The notes beneath the pieces were generated by a model. The model ran no database searches. It saw only the letters and a program-made list of their open reading frames with translations, and was not told where the DNA came from. The position numbers and the translations under genes are program-made. 29,522 bases of DNA from Geoalkalibacter_A sp034189505 (GTDB lineage: Bacteria > Desulfobacterota > Desulfuromonadia > Desulfuromonadales > Geoalkalibacteraceae). Below are positions 15,458 to 24,915 of the stretch, in pieces. Position 1 is the first letter of the stretch. The number at the start of each line of letters is the position of its first letter. Location of the stretch: positions 1-29,522 of the forward strand of contig JAXHUR010000040.1 of assembly GCA_034189505.1 (NCBI GenBank), written 5' to 3'.

Positions 15458-18400
15458 ATGAAAATATCGAGAGTTACGACCCGCGCCCACAATGCGCTGG
15501 GCCACGACCGGGAGACGGAGTTGCTGCGCAACGAGTTGTTCAGCATCGAGCAACTCAAGCGTCACGCGCTGACGCTGGCTGGGCAGCATCGCATTGATCC
15601 GCATTCAGGACCGGACCGGCTGCTGCCACGGCTGGCCGACAATGCGCGCGTGCTGCTGGCGGCGTATAACCTGGTGACCGCCGCCGCTACGTCGGGACAA
15701 CGGATCGTCTCGGCAGAGGCCTGGTTGCTGGACAACTATTATCTCATCGTCCAGCAGATCGGTCTGGCGCGTCGGCATCTGCCCCGTGGCTACAGCCGGC
15801 AGTTGCCGCGCTTGGCGGACGGCCCGTCAGCAGGGTACCCGCGCATCTATGACGTCGCGTTGGAGCTGATCTCGCACATGGACGGTCGTGTCGACAGTGA
15901 CAACACGACCCAGTTCATAGCCGCCTACCAGAGTGTTGAACCGTTGAAGCTGGGAGAATTATGGGCCTTTCCGATCATGCTGCAATTGGCGTTGCTGGAA
16001 AACTTGAGCCGTGTTGGTCTGCGTATTGCCCGTCGGCGTGAGGATCTCGACGCGGCCATCACCTGGGCGGATCGCATGCTCGCGACGGCTGAACGGGAAC
16101 CGAAACAGCTTATCCAGTTGCTGGCCGAGTTCGCCAATGCCGATGTGCCACTGACCGCGCCGTTTGTGGAGGAATTTTACGCCCGGCTCCAGGCGCAGGG
16201 GCCCGCGATGGCCTTCGTTCAAACCTGGGTCGAGCATAAACTGTTCGAACAGGGAGTGACGGCAACGCAGTTGTCGGCGGCCGCCAGCCGCACAGCCGCC
16301 GCCAACCAGATATCGATCGCCAACAGCATCGGTAGTCTGCGTTTCATCGACGCCATGAATTGGAGGGTTTTCGTCGAGTCGCTCAGTGTCGTCGAACAGG
16401 CTCTGCGTGAAGATCCGTCGGGGATGCACGTCGACCAGGATTTCGCCACCCGGGACCGCTACCGGCATGTGATCGAAGACCTGGCGCGGGGCGGTACCTG
16501 CAGTGAACTGGAGGTGACCCGGGCCGCCATCGGCTTGGCGCAGACGGCTGCCCAGCAGTCGAGCACCACCGACCGCACCGCCCATGTCGGCTACTACCTC
16601 ATCGATCAGGGACGGCCGCTCCTGGAGCGTACCGTCGGCTGCCGGTTATCGTGGAAATGCCGGGTCGGCCGGGCCAGTCGGCAGCGGCGCCTCCTCCTCC
16701 TGTATCTCGGCCCCATCCTGATGCTCAGCCTGCTGTCGACTGCGGGGGTGTTCGCCGTGGTCGGATTCGATCCGGGGGACTGGCGGGTCTGGCTGTTGGC
16801 GCCACCCTTGGTCGTCGGAGCTTCGGCCCTGGCCATCGCGCTGGTGAATCTGCTGGTTATCCTCGTCCTGCCGCCGCGCGCGTTGCCACGACTCGATTTT
16901 TCCAAAGGGATCCCAGACAGCCATCGCACCATGGTGATCGTTCCCACCCTGCTGGCCAGGCTACAGGACGTCGACGATCTGCTCGAAGCCCTGGAGATTC
17001 GCTATCTCGGCAATCGCGATCCCAATCTGTTTTTTGCCTTGCTGACCGATTTTCGCGATGCGCCAGAGCAAACGCTGCCGGGTGACGAGGCTTTGCTCGC
17101 CTACGTGCGGGCCTCGGTCGAGGCCCTTAATGGGACCTACCGGGAGGATCGCCCGTGCATCTTCTACCTGTTTCACCGGCCCCGGTTGTGGAATCCGGTG
17201 GAACGGGTCTGGATGGGCTATGAGCGCAAGCGCGGCAAGTTGGAACAGTTCAATGCCCGACTCCGGGGCGGAGCGCTCGACGCTTTCTCGGAGATCGTCG
17301 GCGATTCATCCATCCTCGGGTCGATCCAGTACGTCATCACGCTCGATACCGACACGCAACTGCCGCGCGATGCAGCCCGCACCCTGATCGGCAACCTCGC
17401 ACATCCGCTCAATCGGCCGGTCTACGATGCCGGCAAAGGACGCGTCGTCGAAGGCTATGCGATCCTGCAACCGCGCGCTTCGATCAGCCTGACCAGTGCC
17501 GGCCAGTCGCGATTCACCAAACTGTTCGCCGGCGAGGCGGGCATCGATCCCTACACCCGCGAAGTGTCGGATGTCTACCAGGATGTTTTCGAAGAGGGGT
17601 CGTTCATCGGCAAGGGCATCTACGATGTGGACGCTTTTCGTCAGGCCGTCGATGGACGCTTTCCGGAGAATCTCATTCTCAGTCACGACCTGCTGGAAAG
17701 CGGCTATGCGCGTTCGGCGCTGGTGACCGATGTCGATCTGATTGAGGAGCATCCAGCCAGTTACGTCATCGAGGCCAGCCGGCGCCACCGCTGGATACGC
17801 GGTGACTGGCAGTTGGCCGGCTGGCTGCTGCCGCGCGTGCCCGGGTCGAACGGGCCCAATGGAGCCAAGGCGAAGCGGCAACCCAACCCCTTAAGCGCCC
17901 TGTCGGTGTGGAAGCTTTTCGATAACTTGCGACGCAGCCTGGTGCCACCGTCGCTGCTGGCCTTGCTGGCAGGGGGCTGGCTGCTGGGTCCGGAGCCGGC
18001 GTGGTTTTGGACCCTGCTGGTCGTGACTGTGGTGTGCCTGCCCACCTTGCTCTCCACCGTCATCGAACTCATCCGCAAGCCAGAAGAACGCGACTGGCTG
18101 GTTCATCTGAAGCTGACCGTCAAATCCGCGGACCGCCCGCTGCTGCTCGCTTTGCTGACCTTGATCCTGTTGCCCTACGACGCGCTGATTTGCCTGGATG
18201 CGATCCTGCGTTCGGGGGTGCGGATGCTGTTCACGCGACGCGGCTTGTTGCTCTGGCAACTGCCGTCCTATGCAAGCCGCAACGCGCGTCGCACGCTTGC
18301 CGATTTTGCCGTGGAGATGTGGATCGGCCCGGTGCTGGCGGTGGTGCTGAGCATGGCGCTGACCTGGACCCGCCCGCCGGCGCAATGGCTGTTTGCTGCG

Positions 18401-21400
18401 CCGGTTTTGTTGCTGTGGCTGGGCTCACCCCTCGTCGGCTGGTGGATCAGCCGGCCGCTGGTGTCGCCGGCGCCGGACCTGACCGCAGATCAACGAACAT
18501 TTCTGCGCGCGTCGGCCCGGCGAACCTGGCGCTACTTCGCGGCATTCGTCGGCCCCGAGGACAACTGGCTGCCGCCCGACAACTTCCAGGAATATCCGGC
18601 GCCGGCCATCGCCGCGCGTACCTCGCCCACCAACATGGGCATGGCGCTGCTGGCCAACCTGACGGCCTACGATTTTGGTTACATCAGCGGCGGAGAATGC
18701 CTGCGATTGACTGAAAACACCCTGGCGACGATGGAAAAACTGGAACGCTACCGCGGCCACTTTTACAACTGGTACAACACGCGGACGCTCCAACCGCTGC
18801 ACCCGCAATACATCTCTACGGTGGACAGCGGCAACCTGGCCGGCAGCCTGCTCACCTTGCAAGCGGGACTGGCCGAGTTAAAGGACCAGCCGGTGCTCTC
18901 CACCCATGCGTTTCAGGGCTTGCAGGACACCCTGGACGTGCTTGTCGAGCACCTTCTCGCGGCACCCGTCCCGGATCTGGCGAAAAAGGTCCGCGCGCTG
19001 CAGAACATACTTCACACGGGCACATTGAACGGGCAGCCTCAGACACTGGCAGCCGCCAATCGTTTGCTGGATGAGATTCACCTCCTTGGCGAGGCACTGC
19101 CGGCATGGTTGCCAGCAGATATTGATATCGATGGCGAACTGTATTACTGGGCGCAGGCCTTCGACCGGCAATCCCGCGCCCTGCGCGATGAGCTGCGCTT
19201 GCTGGTGCCCGAGCCGCAGCATTTCGGCACGATCCCGATGCTCTCGGAACTGGCTGCCGCCGGCCCCGCCGGCAAGGGCGCGGGGTCGTCAGCCGCAGCC
19301 AGACGGCTCAGAACCATCGACGATCTGATGGAGCGTTGCGGTGGACTGGCGGGGATGGAGTTTGAATTTCTCTACAATACCTCGCGCGGCCTTTTGTGCA
19401 TCGGTTACGACGTCGGTGAACGCCGCCGCGATCCAGCCTGCTACGACCTGCTGGCCTCCGAGGCGCGTCTGGCCAGTTTCCTGCTCATCGCCCAAGGGCA
19501 GGTCCCACAGAAGCATTGGTTTTCGCTCGGTCGGCTGCTGACCAGTCATGGCGGCGACGTCAGCCTGATTTCCTGGAGCGGTTCGATGTTCGAGTACCTC
19601 ATGCCACAGCTGATCATGCCGAGTTATGCCAACACCTTGCTGGAGCAGACCTGCAAGGCCGCGGTGTCGCGCCAGATCGAATACGGCCGGCAACGAGCAG
19701 TGCCGTGGGGCATTTCCGAATCCTGCTATAATGTCACCGATACGCACCAGGTCTATCAATATCGAGCGTTTGGCGTGCCTGGGCTGGGCTTCATGCGCGG
19801 GCTGGGAGAAGACCTGGTCATCGCTCCTTATGCCAGTGCACTGGCGCTGACGGTGATGCCGAAGGAAGCCTGCCGCAACCTGCAGACCCTGGCGAGTCAT
19901 GGTTTTCAAGGCGGTTATGGGTTCTACGAAGCGGTCGATTACACGCCATCGCGGGTGCCGCGGGGTAAGCAACACGTTATTGTGCGCACCTTCATGGCGC
20001 ATCATCAAGGGATGAGCCTGTTGGCTTTTGCGCATGTCCTGCTCAACCGGCCGATGCAGCGCCGCTTCATGTCCGACCCCATCTTGCGGGCGACGGCGTT
20101 GTTGCTGCAGGAGCGGGTGCCGAAGAAGGGCGCTACGATGCACCCTCACGCGGCGGAAGTGAGCGCCGCCGCGCACCCCCCGTTCGCAGAGGCAGGCGGG
20201 TTCATGCGCGTCTTTACCGACCCGGACACGCCGGTCCCGGAAATTCATCTGTTATCCAACGGCACCTACCACGTCATGGCGACCAATTCCGGCGGCGGCT
20301 ACAGCCGCTGGCGCGATTTGGCCGTCACCCGCTGGCGCGAGGACGCCACCTGCGATTGCTGGGGATCATTCATTTACCTGCGCGACCGCGACACGGGGCG
20401 CTATTGGTCCACCGCGTATCAACCGACCCTGCGCAAGGCCGAGCACTATGAGGCGATCTTCGTGCAGGGGCGAGCTGAATACCGGCGGCGCGACCAGGCG
20501 ATCGAAGCACACACCGAGATCAGCGTTTCCCCTGAAGACGATGTCGAAATCCGCCGGGTCACGCTCACCAACCAGTCGTCCCGTACACGTCATATCGAGG
20601 TGACCAGTTATGCGGAGGTCGTGTTGGCCCCCCTCCATGCCGACCTGGCCCATCGCTCTTTCAGCAACCTGTTCGTGCAAACCGAAATCCTGCCAGAGCG
20701 GCAGGCGATCCTCTGCACGCGGCGCCGCCGCACCCCGGGAGAGCAGGTGCCATGGATGTTTCACCTGCTGGCCACGCCGGGCGCAGTGAGCGACGAGCCG
20801 TCTTACGAGACGGATCGGGCCAAATTCATCGGGCGAGGGCGAACTACGGCCAACCCGGTGGCCGTCGACAGCCGTGAGCGCAACTCGCGACTGTCGAACA
20901 CGGATGGTCCAGTGCTTGATCCCATCGTGGCGATCCGCCGCACCCTGACCCTGTCACCCGATGAATCGGCGACCGTGCAGATCATCTCCGGGGTCGCGGA
21001 CACCCGTGAGGCCGCCCTGGCTTTGCTGGAGGAATATTGTGATCGGCACTTCGTTGAGCGCGCCTTTGAAATGGCCTGGTTCCAAAGTCAGGAGGTGTTG
21101 CGCCACCTGGGGGTCACCGAAGCCGAGGCCCAACTCTACGGCCGCCTGGCGACCTCGGTCGTCTACAGCAATGCCTTACGCCGCGCCGCGCCGAGCGTCA
21201 TCGCCCGCAACCATCTTGGCCAGTCAGGGCTGTGGCGCTTTGCCATCTCCGGCGACCTGCCTATCGTCCTGCTGAGTATCGGCGACCTGAGCCGGATCGA
21301 CCTGGTCAAGCAGGTGCTGCAAGCCCACGGCTATTGGCGGATGAAAGGTCTGGCTGCCGACCTGGTCATTGTCAACGAGGATTTCTCGGGCTACCGGGCC

Positions 21401-24073
21401 GAGTTGCAAGACCAGATCATGGGGCTGATCAACGCAGACCCCGAAGCGCAGATGCTGAACCAACCGGGCGGGGTCTTCGTGCGGCGCGCTGAGGAACTTT
21501 CCGAGGATGAGCGGGTCTTGCTGCAGACGGTCGCCCGGATCGTGTACAGCGACAGCGCCGAGACATTGGTCGAGCAGGTGGAACGCCGCATCTCGACGGA
21601 GCGGGGGGCGAACCGTCTGGAGCCCGGGCAGCAACCAGCAACAGAGCAGGTCCAGCCCCTGTTGCCACGCGAACGCATTTTCTGCAACGGCCTGGGGGGC
21701 TTCACGCCCGACGGGCGCGAATACGTCGTCACCCTCGAGCCGGGTCAGAGCACGCCGGCGCCGTGGGCCAATGTCATCGCCAGCCCGCACATCGGCACCG
21801 TGGTCAGCGAGAGCGGGAGCGCTTATACCTGGGTGGAAAACGCTCACGAGTTCCGGCTGAGCACCTGGCACAACGACCCGCTGAGCGACAGCAGCGGCGA
21901 GGCGCTCTATATCCGCGACGAGGACACGGGTGCGTTCTGGTCGCCGACGCCGCTGCCCGCCCGCGGGCGGTCCGGGTATGTGTGCCGGCACGGGTTCGGG
22001 TACAGCGTGTTCGAGCATTTTGAGGCCGGCATCGCCTCGGAAATGTCCACCTACGTCGCCATGGACGCACCGGTGAAGTTCCTGGTCGTCAAGCTGCGCA
22101 ACCAGTCGCGGCGCCCGCGAACACTGTCGCTGACCGGGTATTGGGAGTTGGTGCTCGGTGAGTGGCGACACGCCAATCTGATGCACATCGTGACCGAAAC
22201 GGATCCGCACAGCGGGGCGCTGTTGGCCCGCAACGCCTATGGCCGCGAATGCGCCAATCGGGTTGTCTTTGTGCAGGTCAGCGAGCTAGAGCGTCGAGTG
22301 AGCGGAAGCCGTGCCGAGTTTATTGGCCGCAACGGTTCTCTGGCCAGCCCGGCGGCGATGGGCCGCAAGCGTTTGTCGAACCGAACCGGCGCGGGTCTCG
22401 ACCCGTGCGCCGCGATCCAGACCCGGATCGAGCTGGCCGAAGGGCAAGAGCGTGAGATCGTGTTCATATTTGGCGCGGCCGGCAACACCGACGAAGCGCA
22501 GCATTTTATTCAGCAATTCGGTGGAACGGCCGGCGCCTGGCAGGCCCTGGAAGCGGTGTGGGAACACTGGAAGCGCACCCTGGGCGCGGTGCAGGTCGAG
22601 ACGCCGGATGCGGCACTGGACGTGCTCACCAACGGCTGGCTGGTCTACCAGACACTCTCCTGCCGGCTCTGGGGACGAAGCGGCTATTATCAGTCCGGCG
22701 GTGCCTACGGTTTTCGTGATCAATTGCAGGACACCATGGCGCTGCTCCATACCACACCGTGGCTCGCCCGCGAGCAGTTGCTCCGCTGCGCCTCGCGGCA
22801 GTTTCTTCAGGGCGACGTGCAACACTGGTGGCATCCGCCGGGCGGACAAGGCGTGCGTACCCATTTCTCCGATGACTATCTGTGGCTGCCGTATGCCACC
22901 TGCCGTTATGTGCTGGCGACCGGCGATACCGGCGTACTCGACGAGTCTGTCCCGTTTCTCGAAGGCCGCTTGCTCAATCCGCAAGAGGAGGCCTACTACG
23001 ACCAGCCGCAACGTTCGACCGAGGAGGCAAGCCTCTATGAACATTGCGTGCGTGCCATCAAACACGGTTTACGCTTTGGCGATCATCAGTTGCCGCTGAT
23101 GGGGTGCGGGGACTGGAACGATGGCATGAATCTCGTCGGTCGTGACGGCAAGGGCGAGAGTGTTTGGCTGGCGTGGTTCCTTTACGAGAACCTGCAGCTG
23201 TTTGCCGTTTTGGCGCGTGGGCGAGACGACGTGGCCTTTGCCGACCTTTGCACCCGGCAGGCTGCGCTGCTGCGCACCAATATCGAGGCCCATGCCTGGG
23301 ACGGTGCCTGGTATCGGCGGGCCTGGTTCGATGATGGCACCCCCCTGGGCTCGTCCGTCAACGACGAATGCCAGATCGATTCAATCAGCCAGAGTTGGGC
23401 GGTCATCTCAAATGGCGGCGATCCCGGCCGCACCCGCCAGGCGATGGCGGCGCTGGACCAGCGCCTGGTGCGGCGGGATGCGCAGCTCATTCAACTGCTC
23501 GACCCACCCTTCGATCAATCCGAGCTTGAACCCGGCTATATCAGGGGTTACGTGCCCGGTGTGCGCGAGAACGGCGGGCAATATACCCATGCCGCGATCT
23601 GGGCCACGATGGCGTTTGCCCTGCTGGGTGAGCGGGAACGCGCCTGGGAATTGTTCGCCATGCTCAACCCTGTCAACCACGGCAGCGAGCCGCAGGCGAT
23701 CGAACGCTACCAGGTCGAGCCGTACGTCATGTGCGCGGATATTTACGCTGTGCCCCCGCACACCGGCCGGGGCGGATGGACCTGGTACACCGGGGCGGCG
23801 GGCTGGATGTACCGGCTGACCGTGGAAACCCTGCTGGGACTGCACCTGGAAGTGGATCAGCTGCGTATTGCCCCCTGTATCCCGGCCCATTGGACGGCGT
23901 ACAGAGTTCGCTACCGCTATCGCGAGACGATTTACCATCTCACCATCAGGAACGGTGGTGAACCGGCGGCGCAGGGGCAGCGCATCACTCTGGACGGGGT
24001 TGTCATCGAGGGCGCAGCGATTCCGCTGGTGGATGACCGACGGGACCACCAGGTCGAGGTGGCTTTGGGCTAA
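15458..24073 (+). CDS. ndvB: Cyclic beta-glucan synthase (NdvB/Cgs-like)
   Basis: 2871 aa, matching the family (about 2800-2870). It makes cyclic beta-1,2-type periplasmic glucans from UDP-glucose at the inner membrane. An N-terminal soluble domain is followed by two membrane segments (about 408-475) and a GT84 transferase domain with DTDTQLPR (D630, D632), GKGIYD near 718, HDLLES near 743 and RHRWIRGDWQ near 775. A membrane cluster follows (about 825-1005), then a glycoamylase-like domain with HFYNWYN and STVDSGNLAG (about 1100-1130), then two GH94-type modules. The second ends with GDWNDGMN near 2551, the phosphorylase region that sets ring size in the family. The ATG at 15458 has GAGGAG 13 bp upstream; a GTG at 15413 is an alternative. 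It is a monocistronic unit under a sigma-54 promoter. The ring linkage is not provable from sequence. Confidence 0.92.
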   Translation: MKISRVTTRAHNALGHDRETELLRNELFSIEQLKRHALTLAGQHRIDPHSGPDRLLPRLADNARVLLAAYNLVTAAATSGQRIVSAEAWLLDNYYLIVQQIGLARRHLPRGYSRQLPRLADGPSAGYPRIYDVALELISHMDGRVDSDNTTQFIAAYQSVEPLKLGELWAFPIMLQLALLENLSRVGLRIARRREDLDAAITWADRMLATAEREPKQLIQLLAEFANADVPLTAPFVEEFYARLQAQGPAMAFVQTWVEHKLFEQGVTATQLSAAASRTAAANQISIANSIGSLRFIDAMNWRVFVESLSVVEQALREDPSGMHVDQDFATRDRYRHVIEDLARGGTCSELEVTRAAIGLAQTAAQQSSTTDRTAHVGYYLIDQGRPLLERTVGCRLSWKCRVGRASRQRRLLLLYLGPILMLSLLSTAGVFAVVGFDPGDWRVWLLAPPLVVGASALAIALVNLLVILVLPPRALPRLDFSKGIPDSHRTMVIVPTLLARLQDVDDLLEALEIRYLGNRDPNLFFALLTDFRDAPEQTLPGDEALLAYVRASVEALNGTYREDRPCIFYLFHRPRLWNPVERVWMGYERKRGKLEQFNARLRGGALDAFSEIVGDSSILGSIQYVITLDTDTQLPRDAARTLIGNLAHPLNRPVYDAGKGRVVEGYAILQPRASISLTSAGQSRFTKLFAGEAGIDPYTREVSDVYQDVFEEGSFIGKGIYDVDAFRQAVDGRFPENLILSHDLLESGYARSALVTDVDLIEEHPASYVIEASRRHRWIRGDWQLAGWLLPRVPGSNGPNGAKAKRQPNPLSALSVWKLFDNLRRSLVPPSLLALLAGGWLLGPEPAWFWTLLVVTVVCLPTLLSTVIELIRKPEERDWLVHLKLTVKSADRPLLLALLTLILLPYDALICLDAILRSGVRMLFTRRGLLLWQLPSYASRNARRTLADFAVEMWIGPVLAVVLSMALTWTRPPAQWLFAAPVLLLWLGSPLVGWWISRPLVSPAPDLTADQRTFLRASARRTWRYFAAFVGPEDNWLPPDNFQEYPAPAIAARTSPTNMGMALLANLTAYDFGYISGGECLRLTENTLATMEKLERYRGHFYNWYNTRTLQPLHPQYISTVDSGNLAGSLLTLQAGLAELKDQPVLSTHAFQGLQDTLDVLVEHLLAAPVPDLAKKVRALQNILHTGTLNGQPQTLAAANRLLDEIHLLGEALPAWLPADIDIDGELYYWAQAFDRQSRALRDELRLLVPEPQHFGTIPMLSELAAAGPAGKGAGSSAAARRLRTIDDLMERCGGLAGMEFEFLYNTSRGLLCIGYDVGERRRDPACYDLLASEARLASFLLIAQGQVPQKHWFSLGRLLTSHGGDVSLISWSGSMFEYLMPQLIMPSYANTLLEQTCKAAVSRQIEYGRQRAVPWGISESCYNVTDTHQVYQYRAFGVPGLGFMRGLGEDLVIAPYASALALTVMPKEACRNLQTLASHGFQGGYGFYEAVDYTPSRVPRGKQHVIVRTFMAHHQGMSLLAFAHVLLNRPMQRRFMSDPILRATALLLQERVPKKGATMHPHAAEVSAAAHPPFAEAGGFMRVFTDPDTPVPEIHLLSNGTYHVMATNSGGGYSRWRDLAVTRWREDATCDCWGSFIYLRDRDTGRYWSTAYQPTLRKAEHYEAIFVQGRAEYRRRDQAIEAHTEISVSPEDDVEIRRVTLTNQSSRTRHIEVTSYAEVVLAPLHADLAHRSFSNLFVQTEILPERQAILCTRRRRTPGEQVPWMFHLLATPGAVSDEPSYETDRAKFIGRGRTTANPVAVDSRERNSRLSNTDGPVLDPIVAIRRTLTLSPDESATVQIISGVADTREAALALLEEYCDRHFVERAFEMAWFQSQEVLRHLGVTEAEAQLYGRLATSVVYSNALRRAAPSVIARNHLGQSGLWRFAISGDLPIVLLSIGDLSRIDLVKQVLQAHGYWRMKGLAADLVIVNEDFSGYRAELQDQIMGLINADPEAQMLNQPGGVFVRRAEELSEDERVLLQTVARIVYSDSAETLVEQVERRISTERGANRLEPGQQPATEQVQPLLPRERIFCNGLGGFTPDGREYVVTLEPGQSTPAPWANVIASPHIGTVVSESGSAYTWVENAHEFRLSTWHNDPLSDSSGEALYIRDEDTGAFWSPTPLPARGRSGYVCRHGFGYSVFEHFEAGIASEMSTYVAMDAPVKFLVVKLRNQSRRPRTLSLTGYWELVLGEWRHANLMHIVTETDPHSGALLARNAYGRECANRVVFVQVSELERRVSGSRAEFIGRNGSLASPAAMGRKRLSNRTGAGLDPCAAIQTRIELAEGQEREIVFIFGAAGNTDEAQHFIQQFGGTAGAWQALEAVWEHWKRTLGAVQVETPDAALDVLTNGWLVYQTLSCRLWGRSGYYQSGGAYGFRDQLQDTMALLHTTPWLAREQLLRCASRQFLQGDVQHWWHPPGGQGVRTHFSDDYLWLPYATCRYVLATGDTGVLDESVPFLEGRLLNPQEEAYYDQPQRSTEEASLYEHCVRAIKHGLRFGDHQLPLMGCGDWNDGMNLVGRDGKGESVWLAWFLYENLQLFAVLARGRDDVAFADLCTRQAALLRTNIEAHAWDGAWYRRAWFDDGTPLGSSVNDECQIDSISQSWAVISNGGDPGRTRQAMAALDQRLVRRDAQLIQLLDPPFDQSELEPGYIRGYVPGVRENGGQYTHAAIWATMAFALLGERERAWELFAMLNPVNHGSEPQAIERYQVEPYVMCADIYAVPPHTGRGGWTWYTGAAGWMYRLTVETLLGLHLEVDQLRIAPCIPAHWTAYRVRYRYRETIYHLTIRNGGEPAAQGQRITLDGVVIEGAAIPLVDDRRDHQVEVALG

Positions 24074-24111
24074 GGACATAAGACCAAAAGGTCGTCTGGC
24101 AGCGTCTCCCG

Positions 24112-24142
24112 CCATATCTGACGGTTATGTCAAGTTTGACGG
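24112..24142 (+). promoter_or_regulatory. Upstream activator element 2 (TATGACGG type)
   Basis: CCATATCTGACGG, TTATGTCAAG, TTTGACGG: almost base for base the element at 15182, and followed by the same GCTGCCACTGACGGC. It begins 122 bp before the -24 element at 24239. Homology with region 1 continues through the pyrimidine-rich stretch down to the promoter. Confidence 0.65.
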
Positions 24143-24238
24143 CTGCCACTGACGGCTTTCCCTTTGACCCTCCCGCGTTCTTTTCCCTTTCCCCTTTATA
24201 ATCGGTGCTTTGCATTCGCGAAATCTGCAGGTTTCCTG

Positions 24239-24254
24239 CGGCACGTTCGTTGCG
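24239..24254 (+). promoter_or_regulatory. Sigma-54 promoter of the DUF4398/OmpA/CsbD run
   Basis: CGGCACGTTCGTTGCG: GGCAC, five bases, TTGC, with GG at 24240-24241 and GC at 24252-24253. It matches the sigma-54 core consensus at all key positions. It should drive the genes from 24497 to 26617. Confidence 0.8.
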
Positions 24255-24277
24255 ATTGAACAGGTTAGACGAACGTG
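24242..24277. repeat. Inverted repeat across the -12 region and start site
   Basis: CACGTTCGT (24242-24250) and ACGAACGTG (24269-24277) are perfect 9-bp inverted arms around 18 bases. They overlap the sigma-54 promoter and its expected start, so a repressor site is possible. The first promoter has no such perfect repeat. Confidence 0.45.
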
Positions 24278-24361
24278 AACGAGAGAGGTTTGTTTGCCGA
24301 AATTCAGATGCAAACCTTTCGACCGGGTGAAGATAACCCCTGTCGGCGACGGGAGGAGATC

Positions 24362-24460
24362 ATGAAGTCGAGCCCCAGAGGCAAGGCGGAAGGGCCGTTG
24401 TACGGTTTTTTACCGAACCTGGCGGTTGGGCGCAAATGTCGCGGAAGACACATCACGTGA
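24362..24460 (+). pseudogene. Truncated CsbD-like gene start
   Basis: 32 codons with a strong GGGAGGAG ribosome site. The start MKSSPRGKAEGPL resembles MKSGIRDKAQGVL of the intact CsbD gene at 25934, and about 70% of the first 44 bases match. After that the CsbD lysine-rich pattern (GKVKEVAGKL and onward) is absent and the frame ends early in an arginine-rich tail. Best read as the 5' remnant of a second CsbD-family gene, still placed first after the sigma-54 promoter. It could be translated as a short peptide. Confidence is limited because only the N-terminal third can be compared. Confidence 0.4.
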
Positions 24461-24496
24461 GAAAATCCAAACCCAAATGAAACGGGAGAAGAGGAA

Positions 24497-24868
24497 ATGA
24501 GCATGAAAACCTGGAAGTTGCTCAATGCGTGTCTGGTCACGTTGTTCATGGTTGTTCTGGCCGGCTGTGCCATCCAGGCGCCTGCCCCGGAAGAGCAGGT
24601 CAGCCTGGCCGCCCAGTCGATTGCCCAGGCTGAAAGTTCCGGAGCCGTGGAGTTCGCCCCGGTTGAAATTAAATCGGCGCGGGACAAGCTGAGCCAGGCC
24701 AAACTCGCCATGAACAGGGATGAACACCTCAAAGCCAAACGGCTCGCCGATGAGGCCATGGTCGATGCCAACCTGGCGGAAGCCAAGGCACGCTCCGCCA
24801 AGTCGCAAAAGGTTGTGGAGGAACTCAAGGAAAGCATCCGTGTTTTACAGCAAGAGATGAACCGCTAG
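24497..24868 (+). CDS. DUF4398-type lipoprotein
   Basis: 123 aa. A signal peptide with lipobox VLAGC places the lipidated cysteine at residue 24, so the mature protein is membrane anchored, probably at the outer membrane. The rest is an alanine/lysine/glutamate-rich helical domain of the DUF4398 type: EFAPVEIKSARDKLSQAKLA, then AKRLADEAMVDANLAEAKA, ending in a coiled coil. The ribosome site GAAGAGGAA would also suit the ATG at 24503, which starts MKTWK. The downstream gene at 24916 has the same helical domain joined to OmpA, so the two may interact or share a partner. First intact gene after the sigma-54 promoter at 24239. The molecular role is unknown. Confidence 0.8.
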   Translation: MSMKTWKLLNACLVTLFMVVLAGCAIQAPAPEEQVSLAAQSIAQAESSGAVEFAPVEIKSARDKLSQAKLAMNRDEHLKAKRLADEAMVDANLAEAKARSAKSQKVVEELKESIRVLQQEMNR

Positions 24869-24915
24869 CCCTGTCCCTTATCGTTCCCGTTATTTTTTTC
24901 ATAAAGGAGACCACC

